Shown: piece by piece, positions 1 to 5,755 of the stretch
Layout of the letters: each line of letters begins with the position of its first letter
Numbering within the stretch: position 1 is the first letter of the stretch
Assembly (NCBI GenBank): GCA_051881655.1
Contig: JBJEQH010000237.1
Span: forward strand, 1 to 5,770
Source of the DNA: Heritagella sp051881655
GTDB lineage: Bacteria; Bacillota; Clostridia; Oscillospirales; Acutalibacteraceae
Reading direction: 5' to 3'
DNA: 5,770 bases
The notes under the pieces: model-generated
Seen by the model: only the letters and a program-made list of their open reading frames with translations
Told to the model about the DNA's origin: nothing
The model's database searches: none
Program-made: the position numbers and the translations under genes

Positions 1-452
1 CTGGCGGCGATCATTGCGGAGGTGCCCACGCACGGACCCAGCACCAGTGCAATCTGCGGAACGACACCGGACAGATTGTTGCTGGTCAGCAGAATCTCGC
101 CGTAGGCGGCCATCATTGCGGCGCCTTCATCCAGACGGCCGCCGTTGGAATCAAACACACCGATCACGGGAGCGCCGGCCTTGAGAGCCAGATCGTACAC
201 CTTTTTAATCTTCTGTGCCTGTGCCTTACTCATTGCGCCGCCACAGATATCGCTGTTCTGCACATAGGCATATACCGGGCAACCGTCAATGGTTCCGCGG
301 CCCGCGGCAGCCTCTGCATAGCCGTCACCGGATTTTGCGTAGGCGTCGATCTCCTGGAAAGAGCCCTCGTCGAACAAACGGGAGATACGTTTGTATGCAC
401 TGGTAGCCGCCAGCACATCACGAGAGGCCTGCAATTCATTGCTTGCGCTCAT
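1..452 (-). CDS. Biotin-dependent carboxyltransferase (acyl-CoA carboxylase beta-like), N-terminal part, cut by window edge
   Basis: The ATG at 452 gives 150 complete codons and the frame stays open to the window edge. The protein matches the N-terminal half of the carboxyltransferase family that includes propionyl-CoA carboxylase beta and the MmdA decarboxylase subunit. These enzymes move a carboxyl group between a carrier and biotin, in the cytoplasm or at a membrane sodium-pump complex. Visible landmarks are RGTIDGCPVYAYVQ (about 52-65), LALKAGAPVIGVFDSNGG (88-105) and the GPCVGTSA turn (139-146), the equivalent of the family's GPCAGG oxyanion loop. The N-terminus is short: the usual helical GK.TARERI segment is reduced to SAYKRISRLFDEGSF. 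It is also divergent, with DSNGGRLDEG where DSGGARIQEG is typical. GGAGG at 464-460, 7 nt before ATG, fixes the start. It has its own promoter, apart from the operon upstream. Substrate cannot be told; biotin carrier or OadG/OadB/OadA-like genes would be expected to the left. Confidence 0.85.
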   Translation of the reverse strand, partial: MSASNELQASRDVLAATSAYKRISRLFDEGSFQEIDAYAKSGDGYAEAAAGRGTIDGCPVYAYVQNSDICGGAMSKAQAQKIKKVYDLALKAGAPVIGVFDSNGGRLDEGAAMMAAYGEILLTSNNLSGVVPQIALVLGPCVGTSAMIAA

Positions 453-459
453 AAATGTT

Positions 460-464
460 CCTCC
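460..464 (-). promoter_or_regulatory. Ribosome binding site of the carboxyltransferase gene
   Basis: GGAGG lies 7 nt upstream of the ATG at 452-450. It is a full-strength core Shine-Dalgarno at good spacing and decides the start of the gene. Confidence 0.85.
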
Positions 465-466
465 AT

Positions 467-485
467 TTCTCGTGATAAGTGAGAA
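467..485 (-). other. Small inverted repeat in the 5' leader of the carboxyltransferase gene
   Basis: TTCTC (467-471) and GAGAA (481-485) can pair as a 5-bp stem with a 9-nt loop. It lies in the leader just upstream of the Shine-Dalgarno. It is short and AT-rich, so it may be chance; no known riboswitch pattern is visible. Confidence 0.2.
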
Positions 486-503
486 TAAACAACATACTTG
501 ATA

Positions 504-532
504 ATTATAAATCATTTTCGAAATATTGACAA
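504..532 (-). promoter_or_regulatory. Vegetative (sigma-A type) promoter for the carboxyltransferase gene
   Basis: On the minus strand, TTGTCA (532-527) is followed after exactly 17 bp by TATAAT (509-504). The -10 box is perfect and the -35 box has one change from TTGACA. The surrounding bases are strongly AT-rich, unlike the coding regions on either side. Transcription would start near 497, leaving a leader of about 45 nt before the ATG at 452. This makes the carboxyltransferase the start of its own transcription unit rather than the tail of the scpAB operon. An 8-bp palindrome TTTCGAAA (516-523) lies in the spacer and may be chance. Confidence 0.85.
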
Positions 533-543
533 GGCTTATTCTG

Positions 544-563
544 AAAAACCTGCCGAATTTCGG
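544..563 (-). terminator. Weak candidate terminator after rluB
   Basis: On the minus strand, ten bases after the rluB stop, CCGA-AAT-TCGG (563-553) can form only a 4-bp stem; CAGG and five T residues (548-544) follow. A 4-bp stem is weak for intrinsic termination. I see nothing stronger in the 120-bp intergenic region, so the operon may end poorly, use Rho, or read into the next gene. Confidence 0.25.
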
Positions 564-572
564 AAAGAATTT

Positions 573-1400
573 TTACGGATTTTTCCTGCCCGGATTTTTC
601 CCCGGCCGCCCCGGATGCTTCGGGGGGCGGGGTCCCTTGGGCGGCTCGGAGGCTTGTCCGTTCCCGCTGCGGGCGCGCGAGCGGGCGCTGGCCATCAGGC
701 CCTTCACCTCTTCCCGCGTCAGTTCACGGTATTGCCCCGGCTGCAGCATCCCCAGCTTTACGGGACCCATGGCCACCCGCTTCAGGCGGGCTACCTCCAG
801 CTGCAGCTGCTCGCACATTTTTCGGATCTGGCGGTTTCTGCCCTCCTGCAGTACAATTTCCAGCACCACTCTTCCCTGCTGCTGTTCCAGTACGCGCACA
901 TTGGCCGGCATGGTCTTCTCGCCGTCGATCTCCATTCCCACGCTCATCTGGGTGAGCTGTTCCTCCGTGATCCCCGGGCGCACGGTTACGCGATAGACCT
1001 TGGGAACATGCATGGAGGGGTGCATCATCATATTGGCAAAATTCCCGTCATTGGTCATCAGCAGCAGCCCCTCCGAATCACGGTCCAGCCGCCCCACCGG
1101 GTAAATCCGCCCGGGGATATCCCGGACCAGCTCGGCGACACACTTGCGCCCCATCTCATCGCTCATGGTCGTAATAAAGCCCCTGGGCTTGTGCAGCATG
1201 ATGTACACATTCTCCTCACGGGCGCGCACCGGCCGTCCCTTCACTTCCACCCGATCGCGGCGCGGATCCACTTTGTCACCGATTTGGGCGGTTTCCCCGT
1301 TGACCGTGACCAGCCCATCCCGGATCATCTCCTCCGCCTTCCGGCGGGAAGCCACTCCGCAGTCTGCCAGCATTTTCTGCAGGCGCGTGTCCTTTGCCAT
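573..1400 (-). CDS. rluB: 23S rRNA pseudouridine synthase, RluB/RsuA family
   Basis: This cytoplasmic enzyme isomerises a uridine in 23S rRNA to pseudouridine during ribosome assembly. An N-terminal S4 RNA-binding domain is seen at about 3-60 (RLQKMLADCGVASRRKAEEMI at 6-26), followed by the synthase domain. The catalytic motif GRLDRDSEGLLL (103-114) contains the nucleophile D106; HKPRGFITT (70-78) and GRNRQIRKM (187-195) are further family signatures. The last 35 or so residues are a basic Pro/Gly-rich tail, probably disordered. The ATG at 1400 gives MAKDTRLQK, the usual family N-terminus (275 aa). A TTG at 1409 would add three residues. AGAGG upstream is close for TTG (about 4 nt) and far for ATG (about 13 nt), so the start is uncertain. 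It is the last gene of the operon, 43-52 nt after the carboxypeptidase. RluB/RsuA/RluE/RluF share this fold; RluB fits the Firmicute synteny best. Confidence 0.93.
   Translation of the reverse strand: MAKDTRLQKMLADCGVASRRKAEEMIRDGLVTVNGETAQIGDKVDPRRDRVEVKGRPVRAREENVYIMLHKPRGFITTMSDEMGRKCVAELVRDIPGRIYPVGRLDRDSEGLLLMTNDGNFANMMMHPSMHVPKVYRVTVRPGITEEQLTQMSVGMEIDGEKTMPANVRVLEQQQGRVVLEIVLQEGRNRQIRKMCEQLQLEVARLKRVAMGPVKLGMLQPGQYRELTREEVKGLMASARSRARSGNGQASEPPKGPRPPKHPGRPGKNPGRKNP
576..601 (-). repeat. Two short direct repeats at the 3' end of rluB
   Basis: CGGATTTTTCC (plus-strand reading) occurs at 576-586 and 591-601, a 15-bp period equal to five codons. It encodes the end of the Pro/Gly/Lys-rich RluB tail. 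This looks like local slippage duplication in a low-complexity tail. Confidence 0.6.
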
Positions 1401-1452
1401 GAAATTCAATCTTCCTCTCTGCTTCCATACTCTTCAATGTTTGATTCTTTCT

Positions 1453-2601
1453 TTACAGGTGAAGGAAGGAAAGAAGCCCTTCCCACCACAAAACCCACCA
1501 GGGATCCTCCTCCTGCACAGAGGGCTGCCGGACCGAAACGACCGTAATCGGAATCCGCCCGATCTCCTTCCCCTGCCAGGTATAGAGAACCGATCCCACC
1601 GTCTCTCCCTTTTCCGGCACGGCGGAGAGCTCTTCCCATTCGAGGGAGCGGACCAGCTCATTTTTCTGGGCGGGCAGGCAGAAAGTGATGGTCTCCTCCT
1701 GCGGGATACACAGCATTTCCCCGCCGTCTTCCAGCGCAACGGTATAGGAGACATCCTCTTCACTGACCGTAATCCGGTCCATACAGGAGAGGCCATATTC
1801 CTGAAGCGCCGCGTGATCCTGCCAGTCGTTGGGATCCCGTAAGGTGACCACCACCAAAGTGGCCCCCTCCTGACGGACGCAGGACACCAGGCAGCGGCCC
1901 GATTTTTCCGTATACCCGGTTTTTACCCCCACACAGTTTTCCAATTGCCACAGCAGTTTGTTGTGATTGGTCAGGGAGATCGTCCGTGCGGTGCCATCCG
2001 CCCCCAAAACGGAAACCGCCGCATTTTTGCAGGCGCACAGCTCTGCAAACCGCTCGTTTTCCAATGCCCGCGCCGTGATCTTCGCCAGCTCGCACGCCGT
2101 TGTATAGTGGGTATCGCCATCCAGACCGGAGGCCGTATCAAAATGCGTATCCGTCAGCCCCCACTGCGCCGCCGTCTGATTCATGCGCCGGACAAAGGCC
2201 TCTTCACTTCCTCCGACGGCTTCGGCGCCGGCAACGGCGGCATCGTTTCCCGACGCCAGCAGCATACAGGCCGCCAGATCCGACAGCCGGATCCGGTCAC
2301 CGGCCCGCAGCCCGGCCGAGGACCCCTCGACCGATACGGCCGTTTCGCTGACAGTAACCACCCGGTCGCAGAGAGCGGCGCTCTCCAGTACCAGATACGC
2401 GGTCATAATCTTCGTGGTGCTGGCCATGGGAAGCCGCTCTCCCCCCGCTTTTTCATAGAGCACCGTGCCGGTTCCCGCATCATAAACCACGACCGCCCGG
2501 GCCGCTGTCTCCGGCGGAGCCGCCTGCACCGGAATGGAAAAAAGGAGCAGAAACAGCGCCGCCATAACCAGCCTGCGCCCTTTTCGAAAAAACTGTCTCA
2601 T
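1453..2601 (-). CDS. dacB: Secreted D-alanyl-D-alanine carboxypeptidase (serine peptidase S11, PBP5/DacB-DacF type)
   Basis: A low-molecular-weight penicillin-binding protein that removes the terminal D-Ala from peptidoglycan pentapeptides outside the membrane, limiting cross-linking. In Firmicutes this locus often carries DacB (PBP5*), which acts on the spore cortex. The three active-site motifs are intact: STTK at 61-64 (nucleophile S61, K64), SGN at 117-119 and KTG at 227-229. A signal peptide is clear, with basic residues 2-10, a hydrophobic core at 11-24 and VQA-A as a likely cleavage site near 27. The region from about 275 to 365 is the usual beta-rich C-terminal domain. The chain ends in a Trp-rich hydrophobic tail (PWWVLWWEGLLSFLHL), a probable membrane-surface anchor. 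At 382 aa it is normal length. The ATG at 2601 follows an excellent Shine-Dalgarno. DacF is an equally possible name; the gene symbol rests on synteny. Confidence 0.93.
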   Translation of the reverse strand: MRQFFRKGRRLVMAALFLLLFSIPVQAAPPETAARAVVVYDAGTGTVLYEKAGGERLPMASTTKIMTAYLVLESAALCDRVVTVSETAVSVEGSSAGLRAGDRIRLSDLAACMLLASGNDAAVAGAEAVGGSEEAFVRRMNQTAAQWGLTDTHFDTASGLDGDTHYTTACELAKITARALENERFAELCACKNAAVSVLGADGTARTISLTNHNKLLWQLENCVGVKTGYTEKSGRCLVSCVRQEGATLVVVTLRDPNDWQDHAALQEYGLSCMDRITVSEEDVSYTVALEDGGEMLCIPQEETITFCLPAQKNELVRSLEWEELSAVPEKGETVGSVLYTWQGKEIGRIPITVVSVRQPSVQEEDPWWVLWWEGLLSFLHL

Positions 2602-2605
2602 CTCT

Positions 2606-2616
2606 GATCACCGCCT
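2606..2616 (-). promoter_or_regulatory. Extended Shine-Dalgarno of the carboxypeptidase gene
   Basis: AGGCGGTGATC matches the extended Shine-Dalgarno AGGAGGTGATC (complement of the bacterial 16S 3' end) at 10 of 11 bases. The AGGCGG core ends 9 nt before the ATG at 2601. A 5-bp inverted repeat (CTGTT 2615-2619, AACAG 2623-2627) overlaps its first two bases; it could shade the site slightly or be chance. Confidence 0.75.
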
Positions 2617-2665
2617 GTTCAAAACAGAACTATGCGGGGAAAAGGGCGGTTATGCGGTCTTTCCT

Positions 2666-3124
2666 TTATGCGTTCTCCGGGGCCGCTTCGGCCGGGGCGC
2701 TCTCCGCCTGTGCCTCTGCCTCCTCTTTTTCCGCTTTTTTCTTCTCCAGCATTTCGCGGATCTTCTGCACCAGCGATTCCACCGAATCCATCAGTCCCGG
2801 CGCCATGCTGATAACACGGTCCATGGAACTGGTAAAGGGATCCAGCTGCAGCAGACGCACCTTTCCGTCCTGTACCGTGAGGAAGCCCACCGGGATGACA
2901 TTCACGCCGCCGCCGCTTCCGCCGCCGAACAGATCCTTCTGCGCCTGCGCCTTGCAGGGCAGGTCCGACCCGCCCGCCGCAAAGCCATAGCTCACCTTCG
3001 AGACCGGGATAATGGTGGCCCCATCCACCGTAATGGGATCGCCAATCACCGTGTTCACATCCGCCATGCTACGGATTTTATCCAGGGTAACCCCCATCAT
3101 GCTGTCAATCGACTGTCCGTTCAT
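2666..3124 (-). other. GerW/YtfJ module, possibly also translated alone from an internal ATG
   Basis: From the in-frame ATG at 3124 the frame encodes 152 residues, about the full length of a free GerW/YtfJ protein (B. subtilis YtfJ is close to 150 aa). The segment begins MNGQSIDSMMGVTLDKIRSM and contains every conserved GerW block. It lacks a membrane segment, so a product made here would be soluble, while the fused form would be tethered by the N-terminal helix. This is listed as a module because whether it is made separately is inference. Confidence 0.55.
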
Positions 3125-3844
3125 TCTCTGCACCGCCTTATTGATTTTTTCTTCGGCCGCTTTACGGGCCGCCTGTCTTTTTTCTTCCCCGCTCCCCTTC
3201 GGTTTGCGCAGAATTTCTATCAGCGCCCGAACCAGGAGCACGATTGCTTTCCACAGAATACGCCCCAACCGCATCCATCCGGCTGTTTCCACATCCATCC
3301 GAATGCCGGGGCGGTCAAAATCCGGCACCACCGATACCGTATACGCCCGGCATTTTCCCCACTGGGCCAACAACGCCACCGCCGGATAGACCGCCGAGCA
3401 GGTGTAGGCATAAAACAGAGCCGTATCATAGGCCTGCTCTTTCCCCACCTGAATGCCGCAGTTCAGTTTTGTGAGGTGAAGACCCCGCAAAATTTTTGAA
3501 ACCGCCCGTTTCCCCATGGTCAAAACCCGGAAGGCGGAGGCAAGCAGGGCCTTTTTTCCGCCCTTGCGCCGAAGCAGCGTCGTAAGCAGGCTCTGCTTTT
3601 GCGCGGGCTCGGTTTTGGGGGCCGCCTCCCTTTTGGGGGGCTTTTCCTTTGCTTTTGCCTTTTTCTTTTTCTTCTTCGGTTTTTTGGCAGGGGCGCCGGG
3701 CTGGATTTTGAAAAACAGAATCCGAATCCGGATCTCCGCTTCCTCGGCTATGTGGACATAGAAGTGAACCGGCACCTGCAGAAGGAGAAAGAGTGCGCAC
3801 AGAATTCCCAAGAACCAGATCAATCTCTTTCCACTTCCTTCCAC
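2666..3844 (-). CDS. DUF2953 (YtfI-like) and GerW/YtfJ sporulation protein fused in one frame
   Basis: The 392-residue protein joins two modules. Residues 1-215 resemble DUF2953 (B. subtilis YtfI): a membrane segment at 8-25, a Lys-rich stretch at 54-72 and the family core around DTALFYAYTCSAVYP and VVPDFDRPGIRMDVET. Residues 241-392 are a complete GerW/YtfJ protein: MMGVTLDKIRSMADVNTVIG, PITVDGATIIPVSKVSYGFA, GGGSGGGVNVIPVGFLTV and a C-terminal charged Ala/Glu tail. GerW-family proteins are linked to sporulation and germination; DUF2953 has no established activity. YtfI and YtfJ are normally separate adjacent genes, so the fusion is unusual. The start is uncertain: GTG at 3844 is the first start codon after the ScpB stop, but AAAGG is only 3 nt before it; TTG at 3823 is an alternative. 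The frame is the same as that of ScpB, separated by its TAA and seven codons. An internal start may release GerW alone. Confidence 0.85.
   Translation of the reverse strand: MEGSGKRLIWFLGILCALFLLLQVPVHFYVHIAEEAEIRIRILFFKIQPGAPAKKPKKKKKKAKAKEKPPKREAAPKTEPAQKQSLLTTLLRRKGGKKALLASAFRVLTMGKRAVSKILRGLHLTKLNCGIQVGKEQAYDTALFYAYTCSAVYPAVALLAQWGKCRAYTVSVVPDFDRPGIRMDVETAGWMRLGRILWKAIVLLVRALIEILRKPKGSGEEKRQAARKAAEEKINKAVQRMNGQSIDSMMGVTLDKIRSMADVNTVIGDPITVDGATIIPVSKVSYGFAAGGSDLPCKAQAQKDLFGGGSGGGVNVIPVGFLTVQDGKVRLLQLDPFTSSMDRVISMAPGLMDSVESLVQKIREMLEKKKAEKEEAEAQAESAPAEAAPENA
3122..3139 (-). promoter_or_regulatory. Internal Shine-Dalgarno and ATG at the GerW module start
   Basis: Within the fused gene, AAGGCGGTG (3139-3131) matches the extended Shine-Dalgarno AAGGAGGTG at 8 of 9 bases. 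The AAGGCGG core ends 8 nt before an in-frame ATG at 3124-3122. It resembles the site of the next gene, AGGCGGTGATC before the carboxypeptidase, and is far better than the site before the fusion's own GTG start. Confidence 0.6.
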
Positions 3845-3865
3845 AAACCTTTTGGCAGATCCGCC

Positions 3866-4405
3866 TTACTCCCCGGTGTCCGAACCCTCCTCCTTCGTTT
3901 CCGGCAGAGGGGGAAGCTCCTCCAGCGAGGAAATCCCCATACAGCGAAGGAAATCCAGGGTGGTTCCATACAGCAGCGGGCGCCCCGGCAGCTCCAGCCT
4001 GCCCCGCTCTTCCACCAGCCCCTTATTGATCAGGCCGCTGATGGCGCCGGAGCAATCCACGCCGCGCACCTGTTCGATATACGCGCGGGTGACCGGCTGG
4101 TTATAGGCAATCACCGCCAGCACCTCCATGGCCGCCTGGGAAAGGGGCACATTCCGGCGCATATCCAGCGCGGAGCGGACCAGAGAGCTCCACTGCGGGC
4201 GAATGCTGATCTGCACCGAGTCGTCCAGCCGCAGCAGGCACAGCCCGCTCTCCTCTTCCCCGTACCGGTCCGCGAGAAGCCGGAGGATTTTCTCCACGGT
4301 CTCCAAATCCAGCTCCAGCACCTGGCCGAGCTTTCCGATTTCCATGGGTTCTCCCGCGGCAAAGAGAATCGCTTCCATCTTCGATTGCATTTCCCTGATC
4401 TTCAC
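3866..4405 (-). CDS. scpB: Segregation and condensation protein B, ScpB
   Basis: ScpB is the winged-helix (kite) subunit of the Smc-ScpA-ScpB condensin; it binds ScpA as a dimer and helps compact and segregate the chromosome. Two winged-helix regions are seen: residues about 8-75, starting KMEAILFAAGEPMEIGKLG, and about 86-156. The second has the family signature LSQAAMEVLAVIAYNQPVTR (87-106), then EQVRGVD (110-116) and the GRPLLYGTT motif (140-148). At 179 aa it is slightly short for the family but complete. The start is a GTG at 4405 whose last two bases overlap the ScpA TGA stop (GTGA). AAGGAG 8 nt upstream, inside the end of scpA, supports it; the ATG at 4390 is a weaker alternative. The overlap implies translational coupling with scpA and roughly matched amounts of the two proteins. 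Confidence 0.97.
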   Translation of the reverse strand: MKIREMQSKMEAILFAAGEPMEIGKLGQVLELDLETVEKILRLLADRYGEEESGLCLLRLDDSVQISIRPQWSSLVRSALDMRRNVPLSQAAMEVLAVIAYNQPVTRAYIEQVRGVDCSGAISGLINKGLVEERGRLELPGRPLLYGTTLDFLRCMGISSLEELPPLPETKEEGSDTGE

Positions 4406-5112
4406 GGTTCCCTCTCCTTTTTTACAAGCTGGATCACGGCCTCTTCTCCCTCGCCTTCCATGCGCACCCGTTTTCCCCGGATCAGCTCAAGCAAAGCCAA
4501 AAAAGCCGCCACACATTCGCTCTTATCCTGTTTTTCCAAAAAAAATCGTTTATATGCAACCTTCGGCTGTTTCCACAACCGGCGGAGCACCGCAATAATC
4601 TGTGACGAAACCGAGACAATCCGGTGATGGACAATCCCGGAAAATGCCTCCGGTTCGGGCAGGCGGCTCTTCTTGCGCCCCTTTACCGCCAGATAGGCAT
4701 CCAGCAGCTCCTGCCCGTCGATTTTCCCCCGGTACGCTTTTTCCCGGGGAAATTCCGCGGGGGGGCGAACCATACGGGAAAAGGTGAATTGCTGGGCAAA
4801 GCAGAGCGCCGCTTCCCGGCACTGCTGATATTCCAGCAGCTCTCCCACCAGTTCCCTTTTCAGCTCCTCTTCTTCCTCTTTCCGCGGCAGCAGCGACAGG
4901 GATTTCAGGTGGACCAGCCGCGCCGCCATCTCCAGAAATTCGCTGGCCACATCCAGATTCTCCTCCTGCATACGGCGCACCGCCTCCATATACTGGTCCA
5001 GCAGCTCGGCGATGGGAATATCGAAAATATTCAATTTATTCTTTTGAATCAGGCTGAGCAGCAGATCGAGAGGGCCCTCGAACACCTGCAGTTTATAGGA
5101 GATTTTTTCCAA
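4402..5112 (-). CDS. scpA: Segregation and condensation protein A, ScpA (kleisin)
   Basis: ScpA is the kleisin that bridges the Smc heads and binds ScpB in the bacterial condensin complex. The N-terminus has the diagnostic FEGPLDLLLSLIQKNKLNIF (11-30), the helix-forming Smc-neck binding region, followed by DIPIAELLDQYM. The middle is Glu/Arg-rich, as expected for the ScpB-binding linker (EEEEELKRELVGEL). The C-terminal winged helix that contacts the Smc head shows at ECVAAFLALLELIRGKRVRM. At 236 aa it is of normal length. The start is a TTG at 5112, one nucleotide after the stop of the upstream protease gene, with GGAG (5125-5122) 9 nt before it. No better in-frame ATG lies near, and MEKISYKLQVFEG matches typical ScpA N-termini. 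Confidence 0.97.
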   Translation of the reverse strand: MEKISYKLQVFEGPLDLLLSLIQKNKLNIFDIPIAELLDQYMEAVRRMQEENLDVASEFLEMAARLVHLKSLSLLPRKEEEEELKRELVGELLEYQQCREAALCFAQQFTFSRMVRPPAEFPREKAYRGKIDGQELLDAYLAVKGRKKSRLPEPEAFSGIVHHRIVSVSSQIIAVLRRLWKQPKVAYKRFFLEKQDKSECVAAFLALLELIRGKRVRMEGEGEEAVIQLVKKEREP

Positions 5113-5113
5113 T

Positions 5114-5755
5114 TCACAACACTCCGAACAGTTTAAAGGGCAGTTCTGCCAGCCAGACGATGCCGTCGGTCAGCGCATTCTGCAAAAAGCTGAGGGGACC
5201 ATCCAAAAAGCCGAGAAAGAGCAGCAGGAATACCGCCATCATAATCTGCCGCTGATACCGGTAATAGTTGTACAGGGCTTTTCCCGACAGAAAAGCGCCC
5301 ACAATCCGCGAACCATCCAGAGGCGGCAGCGGAAGCAGGTTAAAGGCAGCCAGTGAGGCATTGACCGTGATATAGTAATAGAAAAAATACCACAGCCACG
5401 AGGGGATGGACCAATGGAACACGAAAATCAGCAGCACATAGTAGACAATGGCCCCCACCAATGCCGCCAGAATGTTGGAAACCGGGCCGGCCAGCGCAGT
5501 CAGCGCCGTATCCCGGCGGGGATTTTTAAACGCACGGGGGTTGACCGGCACAGGCTTTGCCCAGCCAAAGCCGAAGAGAAGCAAAAACAGCGCCCCCATG
5601 GGATCAAAGCTGGCCAGGGGATTGAGCGTATGGCGACCGGCCTGCAGGGCGGTCGTATCCCCCAGCTTATTCGCCGCCCAAGCATGCGCAAACTCGTGCA
5701 GGGGCAGAATACAGAACATAACGAACAAAATCGCCAGGATATTCATCATCACCAT
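5114..5755 (-). CDS. Site-2 protease family membrane metalloprotease (peptidase M50, YwhC-like)
   Basis: An integral membrane zinc protease of the type often found beside scpAB in Firmicutes; the substrate is unknown. The zinc site HEFAH (20-24) lies in the first hydrophobic segment, and the third ligand is expected in NLLPLPPLDGSR (139-150, D147). Other family marks are the TLNPLASFDPMGAL loop (43-56), GFGWAKPVPVNP (62-73) and AGPVSN (89-94). Hydrophobic segments occur near 6-24, 95-113, 120-140 and 171-184. At 213 aa it is a compact member without a PDZ domain. Start uncertain: ATG 5755, GTG 5752, ATG 5749 and ATG 5746 are all in frame, none has a clear Shine-Dalgarno, and the frame stays open upstream to the window edge. 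It is the first operon gene visible here and its stop sits 1 nt before the scpA start. Confidence 0.93.
   Translation of the reverse strand: MVMMNILAILFVMFCILPLHEFAHAWAANKLGDTTALQAGRHTLNPLASFDPMGALFLLLFGFGWAKPVPVNPRAFKNPRRDTALTALAGPVSNILAALVGAIVYYVLLIFVFHWSIPSWLWYFFYYYITVNASLAAFNLLPLPPLDGSRIVGAFLSGKALYNYYRYQRQIMMAVFLLLFLGFLDGPLSFLQNALTDGIVWLAELPFKLFGVL

Noticed and set aside
449..466. Five-codon leader frame overlapping the carboxyltransferase start (ATG at 466, TGA at 451-449)
   Set aside because: It has no Shine-Dalgarno of its own and contains the site of the main gene; it is best explained as chance.
499..514. TGAT...ATCA inverted repeat around the -10 box as an operator
   Set aside because: Only four outer bases pair on each side, with mismatches inside; this is expected by chance in such AT-rich DNA.
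515..532. Possible Rex redox-repressor site overlapping the -35 region
   Set aside because: One half resembles the TTGTTAA half-site, but the other matches only about 4 of 7 positions, so the palindrome needed for Rex binding is not there.
498..1547. Long plus-strand open frame (349 codons) opposite rluB
   Set aside because: It is the antisense shadow of a clear RluB gene. Its product is rich in His, Leu and Gln without any family motif, and its start lies in the AT-rich promoter region of the opposite-strand gene.
2534..3499. Plus-strand open frame (321 codons) opposite the DUF2953-GerW and carboxypeptidase genes
   Set aside because: It spans parts of two well supported minus-strand genes, has no recognisable domain and shows the His/Arg/Pro-rich composition of an antisense frame in GC-rich DNA.
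3629..3685. Lys-rich A-rich stretch as a programmed frameshift site
   Set aside because: No proper slippery heptamer is in phase, there is no evident downstream structure, and Lys-rich inserts are usual in DUF2953 proteins.
3599..4627. Plus-strand open frame (342 codons) opposite scpB and scpA
   Set aside because: It is antisense to conserved condensin genes, carries no motif, and its apparent N-terminal hydrophobic segment is the complement of the Lys-rich codons of the DUF2953 module.
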